NCBI GenBank assembly: GCA_900470965.1
Contig: UCCS01000017.1
Span: 7,094 to 45,715 of the forward strand
Direction: 5' to 3'
DNA: 38,622 nucleotides
Source: Hyphomicrobiales bacterium
GTDB taxonomy: Bacteria > Pseudomonadota > Alphaproteobacteria > Rhizobiales > Rhizobiaceae
The notes beneath the pieces are model-generated. The model searched no databases, was not told where the DNA came from, and saw nothing but the letters and a program-made list of their open reading frames with translations. The translations under genes and the position numbers were made by a program. Shown piece by piece: positions 8,037-16,822 of the stretch (its first letter is position 1; every line of letters begins with the position of its first letter).

Positions 8037-8152
8037 GAGAGTGACCCGATGGTTTGGTTCTTGTTCGGGTCGGAATATGGGCGTGGCGCACCTGTTCGAT
8101 AATCGCCTATAATAGCTCAACAGTTGTGAATTCAATTCAAGATCGGAAGCAG
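8037..8152. promoter_or_regulatory. Divergent promoter region between MFS operon and lysR
   Basis: The 116-base region is AT-rich in its middle. A perfect TATAAT at 8108-8113 reads toward lysR, 40 bases before its start, with no good -35 element, as expected for an activated promoter. The stretch TTGTGAATTCAATTCAA around 8124-8140 contains partly symmetrical AT-rich half-sites that could hold the LysR regulator. Confidence 0.45.
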
Positions 8153-9049
8153 ATGGATAACCGCGTCGGCGAGATGGATGTCTTTGTACAGGTGGCCGGA
8201 CTGCAGAGCTTCTCCGCGGCCGGCCGCAAGCTCAGGCTTTCGCCCTCTGCCGTCAGCAAGCTCGTCACGCGGCTGGAAGATCGCCTCGGCACACGTCTTC
8301 TCGTGCGCACCACCCGCGCCCTGCAGCTGACGCCGGAGGGTGAAATCTATCTCGAACGCTCCCGCCGCATCCTCTCCGACATCGAGGAGACGGAACGCGC
8401 CGTCTCAGCCGGCGGCACGACGGTTGCGCGCGGCCGCCTGCGCGTCAGCACTTCGGTCGCCTTTGGCGTTCGCTACATCGTCCCGCTGGTGCCCGACTTC
8501 CTCAAACTCTATCCCGAGGTCGATCTCGACCTCGCACTCAGCGATGGCATCATCGATATCGTCGGCGAACGCGCCGACATCGCCATTCGCTCAGGCGCCT
8601 TACGCGATTCCTCGCTGAAGGCGCGCAAGCTGCTCGAAAGCCGCCGCGTCATCGTCGCCTCACCTGCCTATCTGAAACGGGAAGGCATGCCGGAAAACCC
8701 CGACGATCTCGACCGCCACAATTGCCTGACCTTCAGCTTCCGCTCGACCTCAGAGGAATGGCAATTCCGCGATCCCAGCAACGGCGATCGCTTTTCGAGA
8801 CCCGTCTTCGGCAACCTCGAAACCAATAACGGGCCGACTGCACGCAGCCTTTGCCTCGCCGGTCTCGGCCTCGCCCGCGTCGGCCTGTTCCATGTGCAGC
8901 CGGATATCGATGCTGGAGCTTTGGTGCCTGTGCTGGAAGCCTATAACACCGAGGATATCGAGCTCATCCACGCCGTCTATCCCGGTCACGAGCATCTTGC
9001 GGCACGCATCCGCGCCTTCATTGATTTTCTGGTTAAGAACATCCGGTAG
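8153..9049 (+). CDS. LysR-family transcriptional regulator
   Basis: Protein of 298 residues with an N-terminal winged helix-turn-helix (MDVFVQVAGLQSFSAAGRKL, then SPSAVSKLVTRLEDRLGTRL, residues 8-60) and a periplasmic-binding-like effector domain (LRVSTSVAFGVRYIVPLVPD onward). It belongs to the CrgA/DhlR-like LysR subgroup with NCLTFSFRSTSEEW and NNGPTARSLCLAGLGLARV. I start at 8153 (MDNRVGEM), with GGAAGCAG upstream; the longer frame from 8054 runs across the promoter. It is divergent from the MFS-aldo/keto reductase operon, the usual layout for a LysR regulator and its target. Effector unknown. Confidence 0.9.
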   Translation: MDNRVGEMDVFVQVAGLQSFSAAGRKLRLSPSAVSKLVTRLEDRLGTRLLVRTTRALQLTPEGEIYLERSRRILSDIEETERAVSAGGTTVARGRLRVSTSVAFGVRYIVPLVPDFLKLYPEVDLDLALSDGIIDIVGERADIAIRSGALRDSSLKARKLLESRRVIVASPAYLKREGMPENPDDLDRHNCLTFSFRSTSEEWQFRDPSNGDRFSRPVFGNLETNNGPTARSLCLAGLGLARVGLFHVQPDIDAGALVPVLEAYNTEDIELIHAVYPGHEHLAARIRAFIDFLVKNIR

Positions 9050-9111
9050 GCCGACTATAGCTGAAGACCACCGTCATCGCACTGTCACAGGGCAACGATA
9101 GCGAGCGCTCC

Positions 9112-9669
9112 ATGCCGATAGAAATTCTTCCCCCACGACAAAGCTGGGTCGACGACTTCAAAAGCCTGAAGCAGGCTCTCCTACGCGCGGCACCATCAGG
9201 TGCAGCGATCCATCATATCGGTTCTACCGCTGTACCGGGCCTTCCGGCCAAGGACATCATCGACATTCAGGTGAGCGTCGATGCTCTTGATCTGGTCGAT
9301 GATGCCTCATTCGAGAGGGAAGGTTTCAAACGTCGCGCGTTCGCGACTGACCACTGTCCGCCGGGTCTCGATTTGGCGGAAGGCGAGTTGCGAAAGCTGT
9401 TCTTCAAAAGCACGGGCCGGCTTGCGAATATCCATATCCGTGAAAAAGGCCGCTTCAACCAGCGTTATCCGCTTCTCTGCCGGGATTTCCTGCGCGCCCA
9501 TCCGACGGCCGCTGCCGCCTATGGACTGATCAAGCAACGCCTCGCAGGCTATTTCCCCGACAATGTCGATGCCTATTACGACATCAAGGATCCGGTCTTC
9601 GATATCATCGTGGAAGGCGCCTACGACTGGGCGAAGCTCATCGGCTGGAGCGAACCACCAGGCGATTAA
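9112..9669 (+). CDS. GrpB family (UPF0157) protein
   Basis: Protein of 185 residues of the GrpB/UPF0157 family, which has a nucleotidyltransferase-like fold. Diagnostic elements are HHIGSTAVPGLPAKDIIDIQ (residues about 34-53) with the G-S-T and paired acidic residues of the active-site loop, NIHIREKG near 110 and the end helix YDIKDPVFDIIVEGA. Biochemical role in free-living bacteria is unclear; some relatives are fused to dephospho-CoA kinase. The start has only a weak ribosome site. It is tail-to-tail with the 6S RNA gene. In many proteobacteria the slot next to 6S RNA holds a 5-formyltetrahydrofolate cyclo-ligase gene, which is absent here. Confidence 0.88.
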   Translation: MPIEILPPRQSWVDDFKSLKQALLRAAPSGAAIHHIGSTAVPGLPAKDIIDIQVSVDALDLVDDASFEREGFKRRAFATDHCPPGLDLAEGELRKLFFKSTGRLANIHIREKGRFNQRYPLLCRDFLRAHPTAAAAYGLIKQRLAGYFPDNVDAYYDIKDPVFDIIVEGAYDWAKLIGWSEPPGD

Positions 9670-9769
9670 AAACTGGACTTGTCGGAAGATATCGGTGCGG
9701 CTCAGGAAGAAGCCACCGAAAAGAGAAGAGCGCGATCCACACAACCGGTGGAAACTATCGATCCTGGGC

Positions 9770-9935
9770 GCCTACGAAAGTAGGTGGGCGCCGTATGTCC
9801 AGACCCACGAGCCCGGACAGGGACAGCTCCCTAAGGATCGGGTATGGCCCCGAGGATTCATTGTTCCTGTCGAGAAGCACAGACCGCGTGAGCGAATATA
9901 GGGACATTTGCAGCACCGCACCAGTGGGTCGGCAC
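9770..9935 (-). ncRNA. ssrS: 6S RNA
   Basis: Directly downstream of zapA on the same strand, the classic place of 6S RNA. On the minus strand the region contains the features of the alphaproteobacterial form: a closing stem with ATGTCC near 9903 and GGACAT near 9798, the conserved 5' strand of the bubble CGCTCACGCGG with CTGTGCTTCTCGACAGGAAC after it, and the 3' strand GGGCTCGTGGGTCTGG. Near the 3' end GGCGCCCACCTAC and GTAGGCGCC form a hairpin. 6S RNA imitates an open promoter and binds RNA polymerase carrying the housekeeping sigma factor during slow growth. The ends are estimated from pairing (about 165 bases), not mapped. Confidence 0.85.
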
Positions 9936-9947
9936 TGCTCTCCCAAA

Positions 9948-10325
9948 TTAATTAAGCTCGGCTGGCGTACGGCCGTTCAGCTTGTCGGTAATGCCTTGAA
10001 TACGGCTCGTGACTTCCGAAAGCGCCACTGCAATACCTTCTTCGGTGCGAGCGGTGGCGGCAATTACCGTGTCCCGATTGCTGCGAAGCGTCTCCAGCTC
10101 GGATTCCAGCCCGGCAACACGTCGCGTCAGCTCCGAGATCTCGTCCATGACCATGATTCCGGCCATGACGGTAATCCTGAGATCACCGATCTCGCCGAAC
10201 TGCCCCTTGAGATGGCCGACATAACGGTCGAAACGAACCGCGAGGTCAGTCAGATGATCTTCCTGCCCCTCTTCGCAGGCCATGCGATAGGCCTTGCCGT
10301 CGATCGTTACCGTTACCTGCGCCAT
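9948..10325 (-). CDS. zapA: Cell division protein ZapA
   Basis: FtsZ-ring associated protein of 125 residues that bundles FtsZ filaments at the division site in the cytoplasm. The N-terminal globular part (MAQVTVTIDGKAYRMACEEG, then HLTDLAVRFDRYVGHLK) is typical, followed by helix ITVMAGIMVMDEISELTRRVAGLE that continues into a coiled coil for tetramer formation. It is 14 bases behind the DUF4164 gene and just ahead of 6S RNA, all on the minus strand; this order is widespread in alphaproteobacteria. ZapA may be cotranscribed with 6S RNA, which would then be processed. Confidence 0.92.
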   Translation of the reverse strand: MAQVTVTIDGKAYRMACEEGQEDHLTDLAVRFDRYVGHLKGQFGEIGDLRITVMAGIMVMDEISELTRRVAGLESELETLRSNRDTVIAATARTEEGIAVALSEVTSRIQGITDKLNGRTPAELN

Positions 10326-10339
10326 GTTCTCATGTCCTC

Positions 10340-10615
10340 TTAGCGGTCAAGAACCGCGCGGATCGTTTCCATCGCCGTCACCAGACGCCGCGAAACCTCG
10401 CGATTGACCTCTTCCAGCCGGTTCGCACGGAATTCGGCCTGGTCCAGCTCCTGGGCAAGACGCGAGCGATCGGCATGCACGCGGCGAACCTCGCCCTCGA
10501 TCTCGCCCTGCTCGCGCTGGCGCTCGATGCGCATGTCCACGGCATTCTCGAGGCCCGAGATTGCCTGTTTCAGCTCCATAAGCGCAGCTTCGATGGTTTT
10601 GCCGTTAGGCGTCAT
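10340..10615 (-). CDS. DUF4164 coiled-coil protein
   Basis: Small protein of 91 residues, almost entirely heptad-like and rich in Glu, Arg and Leu (ALMELKQAISGLENAVDMRI, then RSRLAQELDQAEFRANRLEE). It matches the DUF4164 family found next to zapA in rhizobia; function not established, though the position suggests cell division. I start at the ATG at 10615 (MTPNGKT), preceded by CCGGAAAAGAC; a GTG 21 bases upstream is possible. It is the first gene of the DUF4164-zapA-6S RNA unit. Confidence 0.82.
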   Translation of the reverse strand: MTPNGKTIEAALMELKQAISGLENAVDMRIERQREQGEIEGEVRRVHADRSRLAQELDQAEFRANRLEEVNREVSRRLVTAMETIRAVLDR

Positions 10616-10680
10616 GTCTTTTCCGGTTCCCCGCACAAGACCCGCGAATCGGCCGGTTCGACCGACCCTGTATTTTCAAG

Positions 10681-10710
10681 AGGATATGCAGCTAGGTTGG
10701 AGCGCGTCAA
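10681..10710 (-). promoter_or_regulatory. Candidate promoter of the DUF4164-zapA-6S unit
   Basis: On the minus strand TTGACG (10710-10705) and TATCCT (10686-10681) are 18 bases apart, about 65 bases upstream of the DUF4164 start. This is a reasonable housekeeping sigma-70 type promoter. Confidence 0.5.
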
Positions 10711-10795
10711 TAAAGCCCCTCGGCTACCCCCTGCCCTATTCTGTGGATGAGCGATTTACACAAGCCCGTCACACAAGATTTGTCTTTTGTAAAAC

Positions 10796-10806
10796 TTGAC
10801 GGTCAA
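10796..10806. promoter_or_regulatory. Palindrome upstream of the tkt promoter
   Basis: TTGAC-G-GTCAA is an 11-base perfect palindrome, followed by a further GTCAA half-site (10809-10813). It lies about 45 bases before the tkt -35 element, a place that would suit an activator or regulator of central carbon genes. The rest of the 333-base gap 10616-10948 holds only the two divergent promoters. Confidence 0.35.
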
Positions 10807-10851
10807 ATGTCAAAAATCGTCGCACCCGGCCGCCAAACGGCTTCCATTTTG

Positions 10852-10879
10852 TTGACTTGGCCGTTCCAACTGCTATGTC
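10852..10879 (+). promoter_or_regulatory. Candidate promoter of tkt
   Basis: TTGACT (10852-10857) and TATGTC (10874-10879) are 16 bases apart, roughly 70 bases upstream of the tkt start codon. The -35 matches the rhizobial housekeeping consensus in five of six bases. Confidence 0.5.
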
Positions 10880-10948
10880 TCGACCGCTCTCATTGATGGT
10901 CTTGGCAGGCTCGAGGCCATCCTCAAACCCGGAACTAGCGGAAAAGCC

Positions 10949-12922
10949 ATGACCTCACGCGAACAAAACGACCGGATGGCGAATGCGATCCGTTTCCTCT
11001 CCATGGACGCCGTCGAAAAGGCGAATTCCGGCCACCCGGGCATGCCGATGGGTATGGCGGATGTGGCAACGGTCCTCTTCACCAAATATCTCCGCTTCGA
11101 TCCCCAGAAGCCGCACTGGCCGAACCGCGACCGCTTTGTTCTCTCTGCCGGCCACGGCTCGATGCTGCTCTACTCGCTGCTCTATTTGACCGGCTATCCG
11201 GACATGTCGGTCGAGGACCTGAAGCAGTTCCGTCAGCTCGGCTCCAAGACCGCCGGCCATCCGGAATATGGTCATGCCACCGGCATCGAAACGACCACTG
11301 GCCCGCTCGGCCAGGGCATTGCCAATGCCGTCGGCATGGCGATCGCCGAACGCAAGCTGCGCGAGGAATTCGGTCCGGACCTGCAGGACCACTATACCTA
11401 CGTCATCAATGGCGATGGCTGCCTGATGGAAGGCATCAGCCATGAGGCGATCGCGCTTGCCGGCCACTTGAAGCTCAATAAGCTGATCCTCTTCTGGGAC
11501 AACAACTCGATCACCATCGACGGCGCCGTATCGCTGTCGGACTCGACCGACCAGGTTGCCCGCTTCAAGGCCGTTCACTGGAACACGATCGAGATCGACG
11601 GTCACGACCAGGCCGCCATCGCCGATGCGATCGAAGCCGCTCACAAGTCCGACCGCCCGACCTTCATCGCCTGCAAGACGGTCATCGGCTTTGGCGCTCC
11701 GAACAAACAGGGCACTCACAAGGTGCACGGCAACCCGCTCGGCGCCGACGAAATCGCTGCCACCCGCAAGGCGCTGAATTGGGACTACGAGCCCTTCGTC
11801 GTTCCCTCCGACATCCTCGACGCATGGCGCGCTGCCGGCACCCGCTCCGACAATATCGTCAAGGCATGGGAAGAGACGCTTTCCAAGTCGCCGTCTAAGG
11901 CCGAGTTCACCCGTCGTTTTGCCGGCGACCTGCCGGAGGGCTTCGACAAGGCCATCGACGACTACAAGAAGAAGCTCGCCGAGACCAAGCCGACGATCGC
12001 CTCCCGCAAGGCATCCGAAGATGCGCTTGAAGTCATCAACGGCTTCGTGCCGGAAACGCTTGGCGGCTCTGCCGACCTCACTCCGTCGAACAATACCAAG
12101 ACCAGCCAGATGCATTCGATCACGCCGACGGATTTTGCCGGACGCTACATGCACTGGGGCATTCGCGAGCACGGCATGGCATCTGCCATGAACGGCATCT
12201 CGTTGCACGGTGGTCTTATTCCGTACGGCGGCGGCTTCATGATCTTCTCGGATTATTGCCGCCCGCCGATCCGCCTCGCCGCTCTCATGGGCATTCGTGT
12301 CATCCACGTGCTGACGCATGACTCGATCGGCGTCGGCGAAGACGGCCCGACCCATCAGCCGGTCGAACAGATTGCCAGCCTGCGCGCCGTTCCGAACCTG
12401 ATGGTCTTCCGTCCGGCTGATGCCGTCGAAACGGCTGAATGCTGGCAGATTGCCATGAAGACGAAGAATCGTCCGTCCGGTCTGGCCCTTACCCGCCAGA
12501 ACCTGACGACGGTCCGCACCGAGTATAATGAGAAGAACCTCTGCGAACTCGGCGCTTATACGCTCGCCGGCAATGCCGACGCCAAGGTCACGATCTTCGC
12601 TTCGGGGTCCGAAGTGGAACTCGCCGTTGCCGCCCGCGCAACGCTGGAAGGCAAGGGTATCAGCACCCGCGTCGTATCCGTTCCCTGCACCGAACTCTTC
12701 TTCGAGCAGCCGGATGCCTACCGCAAGGAAGTCATCGGCAACTCGCCGGTCAAGATCGCCGTCGAAGCTGCCGTTCGCGAGGGCTGGGATGCCTTTATCG
12801 GTCCGGAAGGCTCGTTCATCGGCATGAAGGGCTTCGGCGCATCCGGTCCGGCCAAGAAGGTTTTCGAGCACTTCGGCATCACGGCTGACGCCGTCGTCGC
12901 CGCTGCGGAAGCCAAGCTTTAA
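10949..12922 (+). CDS. tkt: Transketolase
   Basis: Thiamine-diphosphate enzyme of 657 residues that moves two-carbon units between sugar phosphates in the non-oxidative pentose phosphate path. It begins with [20 protein letters not shown] and the [11 protein letters not shown] loop; [13 protein letters not shown] with Asp156 is the metal/cofactor motif that ends in [17 protein letters not shown] carries the proton-transfer Glu407; [15 protein letters not shown] is the substrate loop. Length is normal. GGAAAAGCC lies just before the ATG. A promoter and palindrome lie upstream. It is followed by a hairpin and then gap; in rhizobia tkt and gap are usual neighbours and supply glycolytic and pentose phosphate intermediates. 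Confidence 0.97.
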   Translation: MTSREQNDRMANAIRFLSMDAVEKANSGHPGMPMGMADVATVLFTKYLRFDPQKPHWPNRDRFVLSAGHGSMLLYSLLYLTGYPDMSVEDLKQFRQLGSKTAGHPEYGHATGIETTTGPLGQGIANAVGMAIAERKLREEFGPDLQDHYTYVINGDGCLMEGISHEAIALAGHLKLNKLILFWDNNSITIDGAVSLSDSTDQVARFKAVHWNTIEIDGHDQAAIADAIEAAHKSDRPTFIACKTVIGFGAPNKQGTHKVHGNPLGADEIAATRKALNWDYEPFVVPSDILDAWRAAGTRSDNIVKAWEETLSKSPSKAEFTRRFAGDLPEGFDKAIDDYKKKLAETKPTIASRKASEDALEVINGFVPETLGGSADLTPSNNTKTSQMHSITPTDFAGRYMHWGIREHGMASAMNGISLHGGLIPYGGGFMIFSDYCRPPIRLAALMGIRVIHVLTHDSIGVGEDGPTHQPVEQIASLRAVPNLMVFRPADAVETAECWQIAMKTKNRPSGLALTRQNLTTVRTEYNEKNLCELGAYTLAGNADAKVTIFASGSEVELAVAARATLEGKGISTRVVSVPCTELFFEQPDAYRKEVIGNSPVKIAVEAAVREGWDAFIGPEGSFIGMKGFGASGPAKKVFEHFGITADAVVAAAEAKL

Positions 12923-12940
12923 CGGCCCAAGCATTAACGG

Positions 12941-12960
12941 GGGGTGCCTTCGGGCACTTC
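12941..12960 (+). terminator. UUCG-loop hairpin between tkt and gap
   Basis: GTGCC-TTCG-GGCAC with two extra G-T pairs and one G-C pair below gives an 8-bp stem with a TTCG tetraloop, 19 bases after the tkt stop. The run after it (CTCATCTAG) is not T-rich, so it may attenuate or stabilise the tkt 3' end rather than stop all read-through into gap. Confidence 0.5.
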
Positions 12961-13004
12961 CTCATCTAGTATCAGCAAGCCCCACCTCTAGGGAGTGAAT
13001 GCAC

Positions 13005-14015
13005 ATGACAGTCAAGGTTGCCATCAACGGTTTCGGACGTATCGGCCGCAACGTTCTTCGCGCCATCGTCGAATCTGGCCGCACCGATATCGAAGTCGTC
13101 GCCATCAACGACCTCGGCCCGGTCGAGACCAACGCCCACCTGCTCCGTTACGACTCCATCCATGGCCGCTTCCCGGCGACCGTGACGGTCGAAGGCGACA
13201 CGATCACCGTCGGCAACGGCAAGCCGATCAAGGTTACCGCCATTAAGGACCCGGCTACCCTTCCCCATGGGGAATTGGGCGTCGATATCGCGATGGAATG
13301 CACGGGCATCTTCACCGCCCGCGACAAGGCTGCCGCTCACCTGACGGCTGGCGCCAAGCGCGTCATCGTTTCGGCTCCTGCCGATGGTGCTGACCTCACG
13401 GTCGTCTTCGGCGTCAACCATGACCAGCTCACCAAGGAGCATCTGGTCATCTCCAACGCTTCCTGCACCACGAACTGCCTCGTGCCGGTCGTGAAGGTTC
13501 TCGATGACGCCGTCGGCATCGACCACGGCTTCATGACGACCATCCATTCCTACACCGGCGACCAGCCGACGCTCGACACGATGCACAAGGATCTGTATCG
13601 CGCCCGCGCTGCTGCCCTCTCGATGATCCCGACCTCAACGGGCGCTGCAAAGGCCGTTGGCCTCGTGCTGCCGCACCTCAAGGGCAAGCTCGACGGCACC
13701 TCGATCCGCGTTCCGACCCCGAACGTTTCGGTCGTCGACTTCAAGTTCGTTGCCAAGAAGGCCACCTCCGTCGGCGAAATCAACGAAGCGATCAAGGCTG
13801 CCGCAAATGGCAAGCTGAAGGGCATCCTCGGCTACACCGATGAGCCGCTCGTTTCCCGCGACTTCAACCACGACAGCCACTCCTCGATCTTCGCAACCGA
13901 TCAGACGAAGGTCATGGAAGGCAACTTCGTGCGCGTCCTGTCCTGGTACGACAACGAGTGGGGCTTCTCCAGCCGCATGTCCGACACGGCTGTCGCCTTC
14001 GCCAAGCTCATCTAA
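13005..14015 (+). CDS. gap: Glyceraldehyde-3-phosphate dehydrogenase, type I
   Basis: Tetrameric glycolytic/gluconeogenic enzyme of 336 residues. Visible are the NAD-binding start [16 protein letters not shown], the catalytic motif SNASCTTNC with Cys154, the [11 protein letters not shown] segment with its active-site His, the phosphate loop STGAAKAVG and the C-terminal [14 protein letters not shown] take the second ATG (13005, MTVKVAIN) as start because AGGGAG is 9 bases before it, while the ATG at 12999 leaves only 3 bases. It lies between tkt and a clear terminator. NAD use is probable for a catabolic type I enzyme, but not proven. Confidence 0.96.
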   Translation: MTVKVAINGFGRIGRNVLRAIVESGRTDIEVVAINDLGPVETNAHLLRYDSIHGRFPATVTVEGDTITVGNGKPIKVTAIKDPATLPHGELGVDIAMECTGIFTARDKAAAHLTAGAKRVIVSAPADGADLTVVFGVNHDQLTKEHLVISNASCTTNCLVPVVKVLDDAVGIDHGFMTTIHSYTGDQPTLDTMHKDLYRARAAALSMIPTSTGAAKAVGLVLPHLKGKLDGTSIRVPTPNVSVVDFKFVAKKATSVGEINEAIKAAANGKLKGILGYTDEPLVSRDFNHDSHSSIFATDQTKVMEGNFVRVLSWYDNEWGFSSRMSDTAVAFAKLI

Positions 14016-14037
14016 GCTTGACGGCAGAGAAATCAGG

Positions 14038-14066
14038 AAACGGCTCGGGAAACCGGGCCGTTTTCA
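14038..14066 (+). terminator. Rho-independent terminator of gap (GAAA loop)
   Basis: AAACGGCTCGG and CCGGGCCGTTT pair over 11 bp (one G-T) around a GAAA tetraloop, followed by TTTTCATTTC. It lies 23 bases past the gap stop codon. Confidence 0.88.
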
Positions 14067-14097
14067 TTTCGGGTGATCGATCGGAGGCTGGAGGAGC

Positions 14098-14622
14098 ATG
14101 GCGCAACTGACTATTCGCGAGGCGACAGTTGATGACGCGGAGGAGCTAAGCGAACTTATCAATGAGATCATCAAAGCCGGCGGCACGACCGCCCTCGAAG
14201 ATCCCTTTTCGCCCGAACTGCTGGCCGACTGGTTCATAGCAGGAGAATTCCCCCTCGCATGCCATGTGGCGCAGGCGGAAGCCAGGCTTGCCGGCTTCCA
14301 GTTCCTCAGCAGTTACGGCGACCTGCCCAAGGGTTGGGCCGATATCGGAACCTTCGCGCGCCTGAACCCGAAGATACCGGGCGTTGGCACCGCGTTGTTT
14401 GCGACAACGCTTTCTGCCGCCGAAGAGCGCAATATCGAAGTCATTCGTGCAACCATCCGCGCCGATAATACTGGCGGGTTGACCTATTACGAGAAGATGG
14501 GCTTTCGCACCTACAATATGCTGGAGAAAGTGCCGCTGAACGACGGTACTCCGGTGGATCGAATTCAGAAGCAATATCAGGTGAGCAAAGATAAAAGCGG
14601 CCTCTGGCGGTCAGCTCAATAA
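14098..14622 (+). CDS. GNAT-family N-acetyltransferase
   Basis: Protein of 174 residues with the GNAT fold: start LTIREATVDDAEELSELINE, central strands LAGFQFLSSYGD and WADIGTFARLNP, the acetyl-CoA loop area IPGVGTALFATTL and the late segment IRATIRADNTGGLTYYEKMGFRTYN, which is the classical C-terminal part of the family. GGAGGAGC directly precedes the ATG. Substrate is not evident; neighbours (gap, antiporter gene) do not help because a terminator separates it from gap. Confidence 0.88.
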   Translation: MAQLTIREATVDDAEELSELINEIIKAGGTTALEDPFSPELLADWFIAGEFPLACHVAQAEARLAGFQFLSSYGDLPKGWADIGTFARLNPKIPGVGTALFATTLSAAEERNIEVIRATIRADNTGGLTYYEKMGFRTYNMLEKVPLNDGTPVDRIQKQYQVSKDKSGLWRSAQ

Positions 14623-14890
14623 AAAGTCCCTCACTCGGCCTATCCGCCCTCCTCTCGCCTGAATTGCTTCTACATTCTTTATACAGACTTTTTCCCGTAG
14701 CATTCTTCACTGGTCCTCACCCCAAGGGCTGTCCAGCAGCATGATGCAGCGATGCAGTAGAGGTTAAGCCGCAAGGCCTACCCTTCTGTTGTATTTTGCC
14801 GTTTACTAAAAGATCGCACTGGGCGCGGAGGGGCAAGGGACAGGCCGGGGGCGGCTTCGGGATGGCGTGATGAGGCGAAAGGGGTAGGGC
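14623..14890. other. Intergenic region before the antiporter gene
   Basis: 268 bases without a supported gene. It is pyrimidine-rich in the first half and G-rich just before the nhaP2 start (GAAAGGGGTAGGGC). A plausible promoter element TTTATACAGACTTTT lies near 14676, but nothing convincing can be assigned. Confidence 0.4.
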
Positions 14891-16741
14891 ATGGAAGCGT
14901 TTTACATAGTGGTGCTCGTTGCGACAGCGCTTGTGCTTCTTGCTGCCTTTTCGAGCCTTCTCGCCTTCCGCTTCGGCGCCCCCCTCCTTCTGCTGTTCCT
15001 GATGATCGGGCTTGCCGCCGGTGTCGATGGTCTCGGCATCGAATTCAGCAATAACTATCTGGCCTATGTTCTGGGCTCGATCGCCCTTGCGATCATCCTC
15101 TTCGATTCCGGCTTCGGCACGCCGATGCAGGCCTTCCGCATCGCCGCAGTGCCGTCGCTGACGCTGGCCTCAATCGGCGTGCTTCTGACCGCAGCACTCT
15201 TCGCCTTCGCCGCCCGCTGGCTGCTCAACTTCACCTGGCTGGAAGGCATGCTGCTCGGCTCGATCGTTGCCTCCACCGATGCCGCCGCCGTCTTCTTCCT
15301 GTTGCGCATCGGCGGCATCAATATCAGAGACAAGGTGCGTTCCACGCTGGAAGTTGAATCCGGCACCAACGACCCGATGGCGATTTTCCTGACCATTGCA
15401 CTGGTCGAGGTTCTCGCGAGCGGCGAACGCTACGCCGGTATCAACATCGGCATGCTTGCCATGTTCGTCCAGCAGATGGGCCTTGGTGTCATCCTCGGCC
15501 TGCTCGGCGGCATGATGATCGTGCTGATCGCTGGCCGGCTGGAAACGGATCGCGGCCTGACACCGATCTTCGTGCTGGCGCTCGCTCTGCTCGTCTTCTC
15601 CTTCACCGGTGCGGTCGGCGGTAGCGGCTTCCTTGCGGTCTATGTCGCCGGCATCTATGCCGGAAACCGCAAGATGCAGGCGATCGGTACAATCAGACGC
15701 TTTCAGGACGGCATGACCTGGCTTGCCCAGATCATCATGTTCCTCGTGCTCGGCCTGCTGGCGACGCCCTCACAGTTTCCTGTCATCATCGTGCCGGCGA
15801 TCCTGCTGGCATTGTTCCTGATCTTCGTCGCCCGGCCGCTTGCCGTCTGGCTGTCTCTGCTGCCTTTCGATTATACGCAGCAGGAAATCGGCTTCGTCGC
15901 CTGGGTCGGCCTGCGCGGCGCCGTATCCATCCTGCTTGCCATCATGCCGATCCTCGGCGGGCTGCAGCATAGCCAGATCTATTTCAACACCGCCTTCATC
16001 ATCGTGCTCGTCTCGCTACTCGTACAGGGCTGGACGATCAAACCGGTTGCCAAGCGCCTCGGCCTCATCATCCCGCCGCGTATCGGCGCGGTCGACAAGG
16101 TTGAGGTCGACCTGCCGGGCGCCGCCAATCACGAGCTGCTTTCCTATCGCGTCGTCAAGGACAGCCCGGTTCTTCGCGGCGAGCGCATCCCGCGCTGGGC
16201 AGCACCCTCGCTCGTGATCCGAGACGGCAAGTCGATGCGTTATCAATATGCCGGCCGCCTCAGGGAAAACGATCTCGTCTACCTTTTCATCGCACCCAGC
16301 TATTCGCGCCTGCTCGACCGGCTCTTCGCCAGCCGCGCACCTGTTGATGAGGACGACGCGGAATTCTTCGGCGCCTTCGCGCTGTCGCCGGCCCGTCCCG
16401 CCGCCGATCTCGATGCTGCCTATGGTCCAGGCCTTCTCAATGAATCCGAGAAGGGTCTGACGATCGCCGAACTGATGAAACAGCGCCTCGGCGGCAAGGC
16501 GGACTATGCCGATCGCGTCCGTCTCGGCTCACTCATCCTCATCGTCCGTGATCTCGACGACCAGGATCACATCACCTCCGTCGGCATGTCGTTGGAGGCA
16601 GTGGAGCCTGCCATTACGCTGCCGATCTTCATCAATCTGCACGAGATTATCCAGCGCACCCGCGAGCGTATGAAGGGCCGCAAAAAGCATGAGGCAACGG
16701 CTGCGGAAAGCGCTGCCGGACGTGACGAAAGCCCGCGCTAA
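14891..16741 (+). CDS. nhaP2: Potassium/proton antiporter, CPA1 family (NhaP2/CvrA type)
   Basis: Inner-membrane cation/proton exchanger of 616 residues. The first 390 residues hold about 12-13 helices with the family motifs ILFDSGFGT, GSIVASTDAAAVFFLL and LEVESGTNDPMAIFLT, where the TDA and ND acidic residues carry ions. The rest is cytoplasmic: a TrkA-C/RCK-like domain (PSLVIRDGKSMRYQYAGRLR, then ENDLVYLFIAP) and a CorC/HlyC-like transporter-associated end (LGSLILIVRDLDDQDHITSV), as in NhaP2. Such domains sense nucleotides or ions and gate the exchanger. The gene is embedded between gap and pgk, an arrangement with no obvious metabolic logic. Confidence 0.9.
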   Translation: MEAFYIVVLVATALVLLAAFSSLLAFRFGAPLLLLFLMIGLAAGVDGLGIEFSNNYLAYVLGSIALAIILFDSGFGTPMQAFRIAAVPSLTLASIGVLLTAALFAFAARWLLNFTWLEGMLLGSIVASTDAAAVFFLLRIGGINIRDKVRSTLEVESGTNDPMAIFLTIALVEVLASGERYAGINIGMLAMFVQQMGLGVILGLLGGMMIVLIAGRLETDRGLTPIFVLALALLVFSFTGAVGGSGFLAVYVAGIYAGNRKMQAIGTIRRFQDGMTWLAQIIMFLVLGLLATPSQFPVIIVPAILLALFLIFVARPLAVWLSLLPFDYTQQEIGFVAWVGLRGAVSILLAIMPILGGLQHSQIYFNTAFIIVLVSLLVQGWTIKPVAKRLGLIIPPRIGAVDKVEVDLPGAANHELLSYRVVKDSPVLRGERIPRWAAPSLVIRDGKSMRYQYAGRLRENDLVYLFIAPSYSRLLDRLFASRAPVDEDDAEFFGAFALSPARPAADLDAAYGPGLLNESEKGLTIAELMKQRLGGKADYADRVRLGSLILIVRDLDDQDHITSVGMSLEAVEPAITLPIFINLHEIIQRTRERMKGRKKHEATAAESAAGRDESPR

Positions 16742-16822
16742 AACGGCCGCCGACTGCCTTGCGTCTCCCCCGATCCTTGCTATGGTCGGCGCAATTTACG
16801 CCAACCACGAACGGATCCTCCC

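Noticed and set aside
7071..8102. Open frame of 343 codons on the plus strand
   Set aside because: Shadow of the MFS gene; highly charged and repetitive, no membrane or enzyme motif.
10955..12934. Open frame of 659 codons on the minus strand across transketolase
   Set aside because: Exact mirror of tkt caused by biased third positions in GC-rich DNA; the protein is His/Arg/Asp-rich with no recognisable fold.
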